From Pantoea sp. alder81 (GTDB lineage: Bacteria > Pseudomonadota > Gammaproteobacteria > Enterobacterales > Enterobacteriaceae): a DNA stretch of 64,000 bases. The DNA is taken from NCBI RefSeq assembly GCF_020179835.1, contig NZ_JAIUDA010000002.1, positions 868,001 through 932,000 of the forward strand, in the 5' to 3' direction. Below the pieces are notes generated by a model. That model worked only from the letters and a program-made list of their open reading frames with translations. It searched no databases and was not told the origin of the DNA. Below, one piece after another: positions 36,612 to 47,104 of this stretch. The translations under genes were made by a program, and so were the position numbers. Position 1 is the first letter of the stretch; each line of letters opens with the position of its first letter.

Positions 36612-37793
36612 TTAACGCGTGATGGCATAAACTTCGCCGCCTTTCGCCTGGATCAGCAGCTTGTCACCGGCAACCACCGGGTCAGTCTGGAAGCCATCAC
36701 TGTCCAGTTTCTGCTGCGCTACAAAGCGCCCGTCCAGGGTGTTAATCCAGTGCACGTAGCCTTCGCTATCGCCGACTACCAGATAACCGTTGAACAGCGC
36801 AGGTGAAGTCAGGTTGCGGTGCAGCAGATCGCTTTGACGCCAGATAGCCACGCCACCGTCGGCATTAAGCGCAATCACGCGGTCATCCTGATCAACCAGG
36901 TAGATACGACCCGCATCAACCACCATGTCTTTCACGCCGCCGATTTCGCGTTTCCACAAAATCTGGCCTGAACGCAGTTCAAGCGCGGTCAGATTACCGT
37001 TGTAAGCCAGCGCGTAAATGACGCCGTTAACGACAACAGGCGTGGTATCCACATCGCTCAGACGATCAATCTCTGTGGCGCCGCTTGGCTGCGAAATACG
37101 CTGCTGCCAAATCAACTGACCCTGGTTCATGATCACCGCGCTTACGCGGCCATTGTCGCCACCAACAATCGCACCACCGAATGCTACGGTCGGTGCAGAT
37201 TCACCGCGCAGTGACAGCGCAGGCATGTCGAGGTTGACGCTCCACTTGATCGCGCCAGTGCTCTGATCCAGCCCCTGCAACATACCGTTGCTGGTATGAA
37301 TCAGCACCAAACCATCGCTGACAACCGGACGTGACAGCGCTTCACCAGCGACCTTGGTCTGCCAGGCGATGCTGCCATCGCTGTTGTTCAAGGCAAATAC
37401 CTGACCGCGCTCGCTGCCGATATAAATGCGATCGCTGGTGGCAGTAATACCGCCAGAGAGCAGCGCGGAGATGTTTTTCGAGAAGAAACCGGTTTTCTCA
37501 GAAAGATCGACTTTCCATTTCTCTTTACCGTTGCTGGCATCCAGTGCTTTTACCACACCAAAGCGGTCGGCAGCATAGACGGTGCCATCCTGCCAGGCCG
37601 GATGCAGATTGGAATAGAAATCGCCAACGCCGTCACCCACAGAGGTGCTCCAGGCAGTCTGTGGCGTAAACTGGTTTTCCACTTTCGGCAGCGGAGCCAT
37701 TTTTACTACATCTTCTTCGCCGCTGAACAGCGAGCAACCGCTGAGCAGAGTGACTGAAATCAGCCCTGGCAGCAGGTATTTACGTAATTCCAT
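36612..37793 (-). CDS. bamB: outer-membrane assembly lipoprotein BamB
   Basis: Lipoprotein of the BAM complex that scaffolds BamA, 393 aa. The lipobox LLSGC places the lipidated Cys at residue 20. The rest is an eight-bladed propeller with repeated WKVD, WQTKV, WSVNL and WKREIG blade motifs, closely following E. coli BamB. It lies 19 nt after yfgM. BepA, encoded earlier in the window, works on the same assembly pathway. Confidence 0.97.
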   Translation of the reverse strand: MELRKYLLPGLISVTLLSGCSLFSGEEDVVKMAPLPKVENQFTPQTAWSTSVGDGVGDFYSNLHPAWQDGTVYAADRFGVVKALDASNGKEKWKVDLSEKTGFFSKNISALLSGGITATSDRIYIGSERGQVFALNNSDGSIAWQTKVAGEALSRPVVSDGLVLIHTSNGMLQGLDQSTGAIKWSVNLDMPALSLRGESAPTVAFGGAIVGGDNGRVSAVIMNQGQLIWQQRISQPSGATEIDRLSDVDTTPVVVNGVIYALAYNGNLTALELRSGQILWKREIGGVKDMVVDAGRIYLVDQDDRVIALNADGGVAIWRQSDLLHRNLTSPALFNGYLVVGDSEGYVHWINTLDGRFVAQQKLDSDGFQTDPVVAGDKLLIQAKGGEVYAITR

Positions 37794-37812
37794 GTGCGCT
37801 CTCTTGACTGGC

Positions 37813-38430
37813 TTAACTTAAGTTATTCATCTTCATTTGCAGCATTTGCTTCAGCGCAGGAGAGGCCTGCGATTCAGCACCTTTGCTCCAGGCATCACGT
37901 GCGCCCTGCTTGTCGCCTTTGCTTAGCAGTGCTTCGCCACGAATGTCCGCAATAATGGCTGTCCAGCCATCACCCTTAACATTGTTAAGAGTAGAAAGTG
38001 CGGCATCGGCCTGATTTTGCTGCAATTGAATGCGCGCCAGACGCAGGTTAATCACCGCCTGCAGGTTGGCATCTTTGGTATCTTTCAGCCCGCTCTGAAG
38101 CAGCGTGATGGCTTTATCTAACTGATTCGCTTCAACGTACTGTTTCGCCAGATCCAGCGAAGCCAGTGCACCATAGGTGTTGTTGTTTTCATTGGCAAAA
38201 GCGGCAACCGCTTCCAGCGTCTGCGGCTTGTCAGCCTGCATCGCAGTGGTCAGCTGTTGATACTGCGCCGATGCGGCTTTATCCGCACCATCCTGATGGC
38301 TGGACCAGTAACGCCAGCCACCCAGCGCAGCGATGCCGATGATCACACCCACAGCCAGTGCTTTGCCATTATTCGCAAAGAACTGACGCAGTGCGTCAAC
38401 CTGTTCGTTTTCGTTGCTGTAAACTTCCAC
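37813..38430 (-). CDS. yfgM: YfgM, ancillary SecYEG/PpiD-associated TPR protein
   Basis: Inner-membrane protein of 205 aa with one helix (about residues 24-42, ALAVGVIIGIAALGGWRYW) and a periplasmic TPR domain. In E. coli it joins PpiD at the Sec translocon to hand over secreted proteins and affects RcsB stability. The N-terminus MEVYSNENEQVDALRQFF matches orthologues. It is located between hisS and bamB, with 39- and 19-nt gaps. Confidence 0.95.
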   Translation of the reverse strand: MEVYSNENEQVDALRQFFANNGKALAVGVIIGIAALGGWRYWSSHQDGADKAASAQYQQLTTAMQADKPQTLEAVAAFANENNNTYGALASLDLAKQYVEANQLDKAITLLQSGLKDTKDANLQAVINLRLARIQLQQNQADAALSTLNNVKGDGWTAIIADIRGEALLSKGDKQGARDAWSKGAESQASPALKQMLQMKMNNLS

Positions 38431-38469
38431 GCAATCCCTCTCCTTTAAATGGCTGTTGCAGTGCTGCGT

Positions 38470-39744
38470 TTACTGCAGCAGCGTGCGCAATGTCGCAGCG
38501 GCTTCGCTTTGGGCAACGGTTTGTTGATCGCCAGTGCTCAGGTTTTTAATCACTACCTGACCGGCTTTCACTTCGTCTTCGCCCAGCACCAGCGCAATGC
38601 GTGCGCCCCACTTGTCTGCACGGCCAAACTGCTTCTTGAAGTTACCGCCACCGAAGTTGGTCATCAGCTTCAGCGCCGGGTCTGCATCACGCAGTTTTTC
38701 CGCCAGTTGCATCGCAGCGGACTGAACGCCCTGCCCCGAAGCGATAACATAGACATCAACAATGCGCGTCGGTTCAAATTCTGGATTAACCGCTTGAACC
38801 AGCAATACCAAACGCTCAAGCCCCATGGCAAAACCGACCGCTGGCGTAGCGCGACCACCCAGTTGTTCAACCAGGCCATCATAGCGTCCGCCGGCGCACA
38901 CGGTGCCCTGTGAGCCTAAGCTGTTGGTCACCCACTCAAACACGGTGCGGTTGTAGTAATCGAGACCACGCACCAGACGTTGATTCACGGTGTATGCGAT
39001 ACCCGCGTCATTCAGCAGGCTGCACAGCCCGTCGAAGTGCGCGCGTGAATCTTCATCGAGATATTCATTCAGCGTCGGCGCATCGTTCAGCAGCAGTTGG
39101 ATATCCGCGTTTTTGCTGTCGAGTACGCGCAACGGATTGCTGTACATACGACGTTTACAATCTTCATCCAGCTTGTCTTTATGCTGCTCAAGGAAGGCCA
39201 CCAGCGCGTCGCGGTAATTCGCGCGAGCTTCCAGTGAACCAATAGAGTTGAGTTCGAGACTAACGTGTTCTGAGATACCTAACGCTTTCCACCAGCGCGC
39301 GGTCATCATAATCAGTTCGGCATCCACATCCGGTCCTTGCAGACCAAAGACTTCCGCACCAATCTGATGGAACTGGCGGTAACGACCTTTCTGTGGACGC
39401 TCATAGCGGAACATCGGACCGATGTACCACAAACGCTGTTCCTGATTGTACAGCAGACCATGCTCAATACCGGCGCGCACGCAGCCCGCGGTGCCTTCCG
39501 GACGCAGGGTCAGACTTTCACCGTTGCGGTCGTCAAAGGTGTACATCTCTTTTTCAACCACATCGGTGACTTCACCGATGGCGCGTTTAAACAGCGGGGT
39601 CTGCTCTACAATCGGCAAACGGATTTCGCTAAAGCCATAACTGGCCAGCACCTGCTTCAGGGTGCCCTCAATACGCTGCCAAATCGCGGTATCCGCCGGC
39701 AGGTAATCGTTCATCCCACGGATCGCTTGAATATTCTTCGCCAC
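38470..39744 (-). CDS. hisS: histidyl-tRNA synthetase HisS
   Basis: Class II aminoacyl-tRNA synthetase of 424 aa that charges tRNA-His. Motif 2 ([18 protein letters not shown]), histidine motifs ([28 protein letters not shown]), motif 3 (GFAMGLERL) and the C-terminal anticodon domain are intact. It opens the hisS-yfgM-bamB-der cluster and follows ispG after a terminator. Confidence 0.98.
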   Translation of the reverse strand: MAKNIQAIRGMNDYLPADTAIWQRIEGTLKQVLASYGFSEIRLPIVEQTPLFKRAIGEVTDVVEKEMYTFDDRNGESLTLRPEGTAGCVRAGIEHGLLYNQEQRLWYIGPMFRYERPQKGRYRQFHQIGAEVFGLQGPDVDAELIMMTARWWKALGISEHVSLELNSIGSLEARANYRDALVAFLEQHKDKLDEDCKRRMYSNPLRVLDSKNADIQLLLNDAPTLNEYLDEDSRAHFDGLCSLLNDAGIAYTVNQRLVRGLDYYNRTVFEWVTNSLGSQGTVCAGGRYDGLVEQLGGRATPAVGFAMGLERLVLLVQAVNPEFEPTRIVDVYVIASGQGVQSAAMQLAEKLRDADPALKLMTNFGGGNFKKQFGRADKWGARIALVLGEDEVKAGQVVIKNLSTGDQQTVAQSEAAATLRTLLQ

Positions 39745-39817
39745 GTTAGAATCTCTTAATACAAAAAAACCTGTCCGGCATCATACCTTATGGGGATGAA
39801 ACCGCACAGGTTCATTC

Positions 39818-39845
39818 AAAAACGGGTACGCGACGGGCGCGTACC
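39818..39845 (-). terminator. terminator between ispG and hisS
   Basis: An 8-bp stem GGTACGCG / CGCGTACC with a 5-nt loop is followed on the minus strand by CGTTTTTG. It lies right after the ispG stop and should limit readthrough into hisS. Confidence 0.8.
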
Positions 39846-39850
39846 TTCCC

Positions 39851-40972
39851 TTATTTTTCCAGCTGCTGCACATTAATGCGGCGGCTTTCATCCAGCATGC
39901 TGGCCTTAGCGCGAATGCGCGCTTCCAGCTGGTCGATCATGTCATCGTTATCGAGACGGTCGCGCTGACGCACCCCATCCTCGTAGAAGCCACTTTTGCG
40001 GCTACCACCGGTCACGCCCAACGTAGAGACGGTCGCTTCGCCTGGACCGTTCACCACACAACCGATAATCGAGATATCCATTGGTGTGATGATGTCTTCA
40101 AGACGTTCTTCCAGCGCATTCACCGTACCGATCACATCAAATTCCTGACGTGAACAGGTTGGGCAGGCGATGAAGTTAATACCGCGAGCACGAATGCGCA
40201 GAGATTTCAGGATGTCGTAACCGACTTTCACTTCTTCAACCGGGTCAGCGGCCAGTGAAATACGCAGTGTGTCACCAATCCCTTCGGCCAGTAACAGTCC
40301 GAGACCAATGGCTGATTTCACGGAACCCGCGCGCAAGCCGCCAGCTTCGGTGATGCCGAGGTGAAGGGGTTGATCGATAGCCTTGGCCAGCAAGCGATAA
40401 GATTCAACGGCAAGGAACACGTCAGAAGCTTTCACACTCACTTTGAACTGATCAAAGTTGAGACGATCGAGGTGATCAACATGGCGCATAGCGGATTCGA
40501 GCAGCGCCTGCGGCGTTGGCTCTCCGTATTTTTCCTGCAGATCTTTTTCCAGAGAACCGGCGTTAACACCGATACGGATGGGAATATTGTAGTGGCGGGC
40601 ACAATCCACCACCTGGCGGATACGCTCGTTGTTGCCGATGTTGCCTGGGTTGATGCGCAGGCAATCCACGCCATATTCGGCGACTTTCAGTGCGATGCGA
40701 TAGTCAAAATGAATATCCGCGACCAGCGGCACATTGACCTGTTGCTTAATCAGTTTGAACGCTTCAGCCGCATCCATAGTAGGAACGGAAACACGGACGA
40801 TGTCCACACCGACACGCTCAAGCTGGCGAATCTGGTTAACCGTGGCTTCAACGTCCGTGGTGCGGGTGTTGGTCATTGACTGAACGGCAATGGGCGCGCC
40901 ATCACCAACCGGCACCTTGCCGACGTAAATCCGCTTTGATTTGCGACGGATGATGGGTGCTTCGTTATGCAT
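39851..40972 (-). CDS. ispG: 4-hydroxy-3-methylbut-2-en-1-yl diphosphate synthase IspG
   Basis: [4Fe-4S] enzyme of the MEP isoprenoid pathway converting MEcPP to HMBPP. It is 373 aa from [18 protein letters not shown] lies 3 nt before that ATG, so the longer frame from 40987 is rejected. The cluster ligands are seen in [12 protein letters not shown] and [12 protein letters not shown]. It depends on iron-sulfur assembly, which is notable given the reduced isc locus at 55.5 kb. It follows rodZ after 38 nt. Confidence 0.97.
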   Translation of the reverse strand: MHNEAPIIRRKSKRIYVGKVPVGDGAPIAVQSMTNTRTTDVEATVNQIRQLERVGVDIVRVSVPTMDAAEAFKLIKQQVNVPLVADIHFDYRIALKVAEYGVDCLRINPGNIGNNERIRQVVDCARHYNIPIRIGVNAGSLEKDLQEKYGEPTPQALLESAMRHVDHLDRLNFDQFKVSVKASDVFLAVESYRLLAKAIDQPLHLGITEAGGLRAGSVKSAIGLGLLLAEGIGDTLRISLAADPVEEVKVGYDILKSLRIRARGINFIACPTCSRQEFDVIGTVNALEERLEDIITPMDISIIGCVVNGPGEATVSTLGVTGGSRKSGFYEDGVRQRDRLDNDDMIDQLEARIRAKASMLDESRRINVQQLEK

Positions 40973-41010
40973 ATTCTCTCTCCACAATTACCCGGAAAGC
41001 GCGCTGCGCG

Positions 41011-42021
41011 TTATTGCGCACCCAGCGTCAGACGGGCAACCTGGTTATTACGGATAAAACGACTTAAATCAACGGGCTGATTCTGATATTGCACGTCAAC
41101 TGCTGTTGGAGCGCCAATTTTCAGACGATACGGAGGCGTTCCGGACAAGCTGAGCTTACCGCCGCTACGTTGCAATCCGCTGAACAGCTTCTTGCCGGTA
41201 GCATCGGTAACTTCTAACCAGCAGTCGGCTTTGAAATTCATGACCACGGTGTTCGGGTCGCCCGCTGGCTGGCTCACACCCGCATTAGCGGTTGGCATTT
41301 GGCCAGCTGGAATGCTGTTGGCCGGCGCCGGAGAGGTCGCCGCTGGCGGTGCGTTATCGATCGGTGCCTGGCTCGGTGAAACCACAGCGTTATCGCTGCT
41401 GGCTGCAGGCGCCGAAGTGTTAGCAGCATTGCTGTTGCTGGTACTCGGCGTAGTCACCGCACCGGCACCATTATCCACCGGCGTACCGGCGGCATTGGTA
41501 TCAGTGTCAGTCGCGCTGTCAGTGCTGTTTTCACCCAGCGGAATCGACTGACTGTTATCGCTACTGCTGCCATTCTGGTCAGCCATTGAGACCAGATCGG
41601 CCTGCGAGGCTTTATGGTTTTGCCACCACCACGCGCCGGTCAGACCGATGACAACAAAAATCACCAACCAGGTGAAAATCATTAGCCAGCCATCACGCTT
41701 TTTACGGCGCTTACCTAACGAGAAGCTCTGCATTGGCTCAATTTTGGCCGCGCGCACCGGAGCCTGCTTCGCCATCATCGGCAACAGGTCATCTTCCGGC
41801 ACATGCACCAGACGAGCATAAGATCGAATGTAACCGCGCAAGAACGTCGAGGCTAAATCAGCCGGTGACTTATCCTCTTCAATGTCTCGTACGGTAGAAA
41901 GTTTCAGGCACAGGCGTTCAGCGACATTTTGCTGAGTCAGCCCCATCTGCTCACGGGCCAGACGCAGGCGTTCACCTGTGGAATGTACTGCAGAATTCTC
42001 TTGAGTGGCTTCAGTATTCAT
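41011..42021 (-). CDS. rodZ: cell-shape protein RodZ
   Basis: Bitopic membrane protein linking MreB filaments to the elongasome, 336 aa. The cytoplasmic HTH_25 domain ([21 protein letters not shown]) precedes a basic stretch ([10 protein letters not shown]), one helix at about residues 112-132, a long Ser/Thr/Ala/Asn/Pro-rich periplasmic linker and a C-terminal DUF4115 domain. It overlaps the pilW 3' end by 11 nt, so it is translationally coupled to it. Confidence 0.95.
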   Translation of the reverse strand: MNTEATQENSAVHSTGERLRLAREQMGLTQQNVAERLCLKLSTVRDIEEDKSPADLASTFLRGYIRSYARLVHVPEDDLLPMMAKQAPVRAAKIEPMQSFSLGKRRKKRDGWLMIFTWLVIFVVIGLTGAWWWQNHKASQADLVSMADQNGSSSDNSQSIPLGENSTDSATDTDTNAAGTPVDNGAGAVTTPSTSNSNAANTSAPAASSDNAVVSPSQAPIDNAPPAATSPAPANSIPAGQMPTANAGVSQPAGDPNTVVMNFKADCWLEVTDATGKKLFSGLQRSGGKLSLSGTPPYRLKIGAPTAVDVQYQNQPVDLSRFIRNNQVARLTLGAQ

Positions 42022-42745
42022 TAGCTAAATAACGCTGGTACTGTATCGATTGTGGAAAACTTCGCGCCAACCGGTCGCCATAACGTATAACGTCAGCAGC
42101 GTTTCCCTGTTGCGCGGCGAAACGTATTTGTAACCACTGGCTCTCTGCCGTTGCCGGCAAACGCTGGTGGTACACTTCTAATAGCAGCGGAACCGCCAGG
42201 CGATCCTGCTGTTTGAGCCGCTTTTCCACTTCCGTAAGCAGTTGACTGCCCTGCTCCGGTGCGGCAATCAGCGCGTTGCTTAATGACTCGCGCGCTGAGG
42301 CACTCTCTCCAGCCTGCAGGTAACAATAGCCCGAAAACAGGAATGCATCCTGACGGGCTTCAATTTCCTGTGCAGCCATCGCCAGCTTAAACTGTTGATG
42401 CGCTTCGCCATACTGCCTTAAACCGCAAAGAAACGCACCGTAATTGTTAGCGATGTAGCCATTCGCTGGCGCTAACTGCTGGGCGCGCTGATAGTGCCAG
42501 TGTGTCTGCGCGCTATTCTGCTGCGCCTGTGCCAGCCGCGCAAGCGCCAGTGGCACACGATAATCCCGCGGTGCTGCACGCTCAGCGCGTAATAAATTAC
42601 GCTGTGCTGCCTCAAAATCTTTCACTGCAAGGTAGTGCAACCCCAGCTGTAGCCGGATATCCGCAGCGCCTTGCTGAGCCGGAGAATTGACACACCCGGT
42701 TACAACAAAAACCGCCAACAACACCGCCGATAATCCCTTATGCAT
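42011..42745 (-). CDS. pilW: PilW/PilF-type TPR lipoprotein
   Basis: Predicted outer-membrane lipoprotein of 244 aa: lipobox VVTGC with Cys18, then TPR repeats ([27 protein letters not shown] and [19 protein letters not shown]). Homologues are needed for type IV pilus assembly or stability, but the gene is kept in Enterobacterales upstream of rodZ regardless of pili. No pilus genes are in the window. The product name is homology-based. Confidence 0.88.
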   Translation of the reverse strand: MHKGLSAVLLAVFVVTGCVNSPAQQGAADIRLQLGLHYLAVKDFEAAQRNLLRAERAAPRDYRVPLALARLAQAQQNSAQTHWHYQRAQQLAPANGYIANNYGAFLCGLRQYGEAHQQFKLAMAAQEIEARQDAFLFSGYCYLQAGESASARESLSNALIAAPEQGSQLLTEVEKRLKQQDRLAVPLLLEVYHQRLPATAESQWLQIRFAAQQGNAADVIRYGDRLARSFPQSIQYQRYLANEY

Positions 42746-42821
42746 TTCAGTCTCTCCCTATGACATTGAGAGGAGAGACTGACACGGCTTACGCCCGGTG
42801 GGTATCACCTGGCACCGTGTT

Positions 42822-43991
42822 TCAGAGCGCCTTCACAGAGATGGTTTCACCGGCCATTTTCTTACGCAAGGTACGCTTGGTACGGTCGATAACATCACCC
42901 GCTAACTGACCACAAGCCGCATCAATATCGTCGCCACGCGTTTTACGCACGATGGTGGTAAACCCATAATCCATCAGTACTTTGGAGAAGCGATCGATAC
43001 GGCTGTTTGAGCTACGGCCATAAGGCGCGCCCGGGAACGGGTTCCATGGGATCAGGTTGATTTTGCACGGCGTCTCTTTCAGCAGTGCAGCCAGCTCATG
43101 CGCGTTGTCGGTGCTGTCATTGATGTGATCCAGCATCACATACTCAATGGTCACGCGGCCCTGATTGGCGTTGGACTTACCGATGTAGCGTTTAACCGCC
43201 GCGAGGAAAGTTTCGATGTTGTACTTTTTGTTGATCGGTACGATTTCGTCACGGATGGCATCGTTTGGTGCATGCAGCGAAATCGCCAAAGCCACGTCGA
43301 TCATGTCGCCCAGCTTATCCAGCGCCGGCACTACGCCAGACGTTGACAGCGTGACGCGACGTTTTGATAAGCCAAAACCGAAGTCATCCAGCATGATGTC
43401 CATCGCTGGCACCACGTTGTTCAGGTTAAGCAATGGTTCGCCCATGCCCATCATCACCACGTTGGTGATCGGACGCTGACCGGTGACTTTCGCTGCACCG
43501 ATGATTTTCGCTGCACGCCACACCTGACCGATGATTTCGGAGACGCGCAGATTGCGGTTAAAACCTTGCTGCGCGGTCGAACAGAATTTGCACTCCAGCG
43601 CACAACCTACCTGCGAGGAGACGCATAGCGTTGCACGGTCTGCTTCCGGAATGTACACGGTTTCGACCAGCTGATCGCCCACGCGGATCGCCCACTTGAT
43701 GGTGCCATCGCTGGAACGCATCTCTTCCGCCACTTCCGGCGCACGAATTTCAGCGCGTTCCATCAATTTGCCACGCAGCACTTTATTGATGTCAGTCATC
43801 TGCTCAAAGTCATCGCTGCAGTAGTGGTACATCCACTTCATGACCTGATCGGCACGGAAAGGCTTTTCGCCCATTTCGAGAAAGAACTCACGCATCTGCT
43901 GACGGTTAAGATCCAGCAGGTTAATTTTTTCTTTTTTTGGGGAAACAACCACGGGGGAAGCGGACGACGGCGTCACAATCTGTTCGGACAT
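42822..43991 (-). CDS. rlmN: 23S rRNA/tRNA adenine-C2 methyltransferase RlmN
   Basis: Radical-SAM enzyme that methylates A2503 of 23S rRNA and A37 of some tRNAs. It is 389 aa. The cluster motif is [15 protein letters not shown]; the mechanistic second cysteine is in [11 protein letters not shown] near the C-terminus. The SAM-binding [12 protein letters not shown] is intact. It lies between ndk and pilW, as in E. coli, and requires a [4Fe-4S] cluster. Confidence 0.97.
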   Translation of the reverse strand: MSEQIVTPSSASPVVVSPKKEKINLLDLNRQQMREFFLEMGEKPFRADQVMKWMYHYCSDDFEQMTDINKVLRGKLMERAEIRAPEVAEEMRSSDGTIKWAIRVGDQLVETVYIPEADRATLCVSSQVGCALECKFCSTAQQGFNRNLRVSEIIGQVWRAAKIIGAAKVTGQRPITNVVMMGMGEPLLNLNNVVPAMDIMLDDFGFGLSKRRVTLSTSGVVPALDKLGDMIDVALAISLHAPNDAIRDEIVPINKKYNIETFLAAVKRYIGKSNANQGRVTIEYVMLDHINDSTDNAHELAALLKETPCKINLIPWNPFPGAPYGRSSNSRIDRFSKVLMDYGFTTIVRKTRGDDIDAACGQLAGDVIDRTKRTLRKKMAGETISVKAL

Positions 43992-44041
43992 AATGTTCTC
44001 TGGCCTCGTTGTTACACGTTACGGCTCTGGTTAAGAATAGG

Positions 44042-44081
44042 AAAAAATAACGCCCTCGCTGAGCAAGGCTCAACAAGGGCG
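44042..44081 (-). terminator. ndk terminator
   Basis: A long, slightly imperfect stem (CGCCCT-t-GTTGAGC with GCTCAGC-g-AGGGCG, loop CTT) is followed on the minus strand by TTATTTTTT. It lies about 100 nt past the ndk stop and 50 nt before rlmN. Confidence 0.8.
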
Positions 44082-44178
44082 CATTATTGTACTACATCTG
44101 CTGCATGATGCCAGGGGGAACGACTTTACCAATGTTGAAAAGGTGTAAAGACGTTTATCCGCATCAGCAGCAACGCAC

Positions 44179-44610
44179 TTAGCGAGTGCGTGGGCAGACT
44201 TCGTTCTCAGCGAAGAAGTAGGCGATTTCGCGTGCAGCAGATTCAGCTGAGTCAGAACCGTGGGTAGCGTTCTCAGTGAAGCTGTCAGCATAGTCAGCAC
44301 GCAGAGTACCGGCCAGCGCGTTGTCTGGGTTGGTTGCACCCATCAGATCGCGGTGACGCTGAACGGCATTTTCGCCTTCCAGAACAGAAACAACCACTGG
44401 ACCAGAAGTCATGAACTCAACCAGACCATCGAAGAATGGACGGCCTTTGTGCTCAGCGTAGAAGCCTTCAGCCTGCTCTTTGGTCAGGTGCAGCATTTTT
44501 GCGCCAACGATTTTGAAGCCTGCGCTTTCGAAACGGTTGTAAATAGCACCAATCACGTTCTTAGCGACGGCGTTTGGTTTAACGATAGAGAAAGTACGTT
44601 CGATTGCCAT
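44179..44610 (-). CDS. ndk: nucleoside diphosphate kinase Ndk
   Basis: Transfers phosphate between nucleoside tri- and diphosphates through a phospho-histidine. It is 143 aa, E. coli length. The active-site region [12 protein letters not shown] holds the catalytic His near residue 117, and [11 protein letters not shown] is the N-terminal signature. It has its own promoter and a leader hairpin. Confidence 0.98.
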   Translation of the reverse strand: MAIERTFSIVKPNAVAKNVIGAIYNRFESAGFKIVGAKMLHLTKEQAEGFYAEHKGRPFFDGLVEFMTSGPVVVSVLEGENAVQRHRDLMGATNPDNALAGTLRADYADSFTENATHGSDSAESAAREIAYFFAENEVCPRTR

Positions 44611-44638
44611 GATGACCTCTAGTTAGCATCCTGAAGAA

Positions 44639-44701
44639 ACCGGGAGTTCGCTCCCGGTAAGAAAACGCGCCGATTATAGGGACATCATCGGGCGTTGCCT
44701 A
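44639..44701 (-). promoter_or_regulatory. ndk promoter and leader hairpin
   Basis: On the minus strand TAGGCA (44696-44701), 17 bp and a perfect TATAAT (44673-44678) form a good sigma-70 promoter. From about eight nt into the transcript a perfect 8-bp stem (ACCGGGAG / CTCCCGGT, 44639-44658) is followed by TTTCTTC, resembling a short attenuator ahead of the ndk start. Confidence 0.7.
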
Positions 44702-44779
44702 TTGCCGATTGGTGGAATTATCGAAAATAATTGATTTTTGTCGGGGCGAACACGCGCAAAATCTGGCATACGCGAACAT

Positions 44780-47098
44780 CTAGCCACGAATAAATGAGAC
44801 AGATGCCAGTTTACCCGCCTCATCCATCACCACCAGTTGATACTGGCCCGGCTCGCTAAGTACCAACGCCGCACTGCTTTGCCCCGCTTTCTGTTCAATC
44901 GGTTGCCCGTTCAAAAACCACCAGCGCTGCGAACCCTGCCCACCCTGAACCGTGACAGGCAGCATCAATACCACCTTACCCGGTAACGGCTGCACGCGCT
45001 GACCATTAATCACGCCAGTGATCAGCAGCGGTGGCGCGCTGTTCTGGTTCAATGGCGGGCAATGAGGGTCAATTGGCGGCAGTCGCTGCTCGCGGCGTTC
45101 CGCCATCAATAGCCAGGGTTCCAGCGGTAGTGGCCACATCAGACGATCCTGGCTCTGTGCATTGGGGCAATCTGCCGCCACGCGTAAGCCCTGAGGGTTG
45201 ATCCAATAACGTTGACGTAAACCATTCACACCTTCCTGACCGGGCGCCAGCAGCGTCGGGGGCACCGTTTGGTTCAGTATCCAGCTCTGACGACGCTGGC
45301 GGCAGTTTTCGTCACCCAGCGGCAAAGGTTGGCCTCCAGGCCAGCAAATACTCATGGCGCTGACTGAATCCGGACGTGGATCGCGTGGTGCACCGCGCAC
45401 CGACATATGCCCCGCCAGCAGGTTATTAACCTGGTTCATCACGGGCACGGCGGAGGCAAAGCCAAACTGACCGGCAACCGGCGTGGCATCCGGCCTGCCA
45501 ACCCATACGCCAATTAAATAGCGCGGTGTGATGCCGATGGTCCAGGCATCGCGATAGCCATAACTGGTGCCAGTTTTCCATGCCAGCGGCGCAATATCAG
45601 GAATGGCAGCGGATGGCAGTGCTTCGCCCGCCAGAATACGTCGCACAATCCAGGCTGCACCCGGTGAAAGCAGCGGCCGCTCTTGCAATGGCTGATTGGG
45701 CAACCAGCGCAGTTGGGCGGCATTTCCCTGACGAGCAAAAGCGCTATAAGCCGTCACGATATCATCCAGCCGCGCACCCGTACCGCCAAGAACCAGCGAC
45801 AGATTCGGCTCGGCTCCCGCCGGAAAGCGCAGGTTCAGGCCGACATTGCGCAAACGCGCCGCCACCGTCTTCGGGCCAAGCGCGTCCAGAAGCTGGACTG
45901 CAGGTAAATTCAGTGAACGTTCCAGCGCCTCGCTGGCACTCACCGGGCCGTGAAAGCCGGAGTCAAAGTTGCCGGGGCGATAATCACCGAAGCGGCGTGG
46001 CACATCCTGCAGCAGTGATTCACCGTGGATCAGACCATCATCCAACGCCATGCCATAAACAAAGGGTTTCAGCACCGATCCGGGCGACCGCACACTGGAG
46101 ATCATATCCACATGACCAAAACGGCTGTCGTCATTGAATGACACTGAGCCGACATAGCCACGCACTTTCATATTGCTGTGATCCACCACCAGCAACGCCA
46201 GTGAAGTGCGCGGCGGCAGCTGGTTTTTTAATGACGATGCCAGACTCTCTAGCTCGCGCTGCAGTGACACATCAAGGGTCGAGGTAATTTTGTTGTCGGG
46301 AGAAAGCGACAGCAGGCGGCGTGCCAGCAGCGGTGCCATTTGCGGGGTCTGGCGCGGCGGCAACCACACCGCTTCCTGTTTGATATCCGCGACATCCTGC
46401 GCCGACCACACTTGATACTCTGCCAGCCGATCCAGCACTTTGTTGCGGGCGGCTTCCGCACGCTGTGGCCAGCGATCCGGACGAAGTCGGCTGGGTGCCT
46501 GCGGCAGTACGGCGAGCAACGCGGCTTCGCCTTTGGTCAGCTGCGACGGCGGTTTACCGAGCCACATCCAGCTTGCTGCGCCGATGCCTTCCACGGTGCC
46601 GCCAAAGGGTGCGCGATTGAGGTAGAGCGTAAGGATGTCGCGCTTGGATAAGTGCCACTCCAGTTGCAGCGCGCGCCAGGCCTGAATCATTTTACCGCTC
46701 AAAGTACGCGGTTGCGGATCGATCAGTCGCGCTACCTGCATCGTTAGCGTGCTGCCGCCTGACACGATGCCGTGATGCAGCAGGTTTTGCCCAATGGCAC
46801 GCACAATCGCCATCGGATTGATGCCAGGATGGTGCCAGAACCAACGATCTTCGTAAGTGAGCAGCGCCTGAATATAGTCAGGCGAAACCTCCTCCAGCGT
46901 CACCGGATAGCGCCAGACGCCTTGCTTGTCGGCAAAGCGCCACAGTGGCGTGCCATCTTCAGCGACCACCACCCGCGCGGGCTGCACTTCCCGTAACGGC
47001 AAAGGATCAAGTCGATCCAGCAGCCACACGCCAGCTAACAGCAGCAGTAAAAAAAGCGGCAGCCAGCGCCACCGCTTTAAGGCATTACCCTTTTTCAT
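44780..47098 (-). CDS. pbpC: penicillin-binding protein 1C PbpC
   Basis: Inner-membrane bifunctional peptidoglycan synthase, 772 aa from the ATG at 47098 (a TTG one codon upstream extends the frame). There is one N-terminal helix (residues 13-30), a GT51 glycosyltransferase domain (YEDRWFWHHPGINPMAIVRA, GGSTLTMQVARL), a transpeptidase domain (SPGSVLKPF with SxxK; KTGTSYGYRDAW), and the BiPBP C-terminal domain. It follows yfhM by 6 nt, the typical pairing of PBP1C with alpha-2-macroglobulin. Confidence 0.96.
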   Translation of the reverse strand: MKKGNALKRWRWLPLFLLLLLAGVWLLDRLDPLPLREVQPARVVVAEDGTPLWRFADKQGVWRYPVTLEEVSPDYIQALLTYEDRWFWHHPGINPMAIVRAIGQNLLHHGIVSGGSTLTMQVARLIDPQPRTLSGKMIQAWRALQLEWHLSKRDILTLYLNRAPFGGTVEGIGAASWMWLGKPPSQLTKGEAALLAVLPQAPSRLRPDRWPQRAEAARNKVLDRLAEYQVWSAQDVADIKQEAVWLPPRQTPQMAPLLARRLLSLSPDNKITSTLDVSLQRELESLASSLKNQLPPRTSLALLVVDHSNMKVRGYVGSVSFNDDSRFGHVDMISSVRSPGSVLKPFVYGMALDDGLIHGESLLQDVPRRFGDYRPGNFDSGFHGPVSASEALERSLNLPAVQLLDALGPKTVAARLRNVGLNLRFPAGAEPNLSLVLGGTGARLDDIVTAYSAFARQGNAAQLRWLPNQPLQERPLLSPGAAWIVRRILAGEALPSAAIPDIAPLAWKTGTSYGYRDAWTIGITPRYLIGVWVGRPDATPVAGQFGFASAVPVMNQVNNLLAGHMSVRGAPRDPRPDSVSAMSICWPGGQPLPLGDENCRQRRQSWILNQTVPPTLLAPGQEGVNGLRQRYWINPQGLRVAADCPNAQSQDRLMWPLPLEPWLLMAERREQRLPPIDPHCPPLNQNSAPPLLITGVINGQRVQPLPGKVVLMLPVTVQGGQGSQRWWFLNGQPIEQKAGQSSAALVLSEPGQYQLVVMDEAGKLASVSFIRG

Positions 47099-47104
47099 CA
47101 ACGC

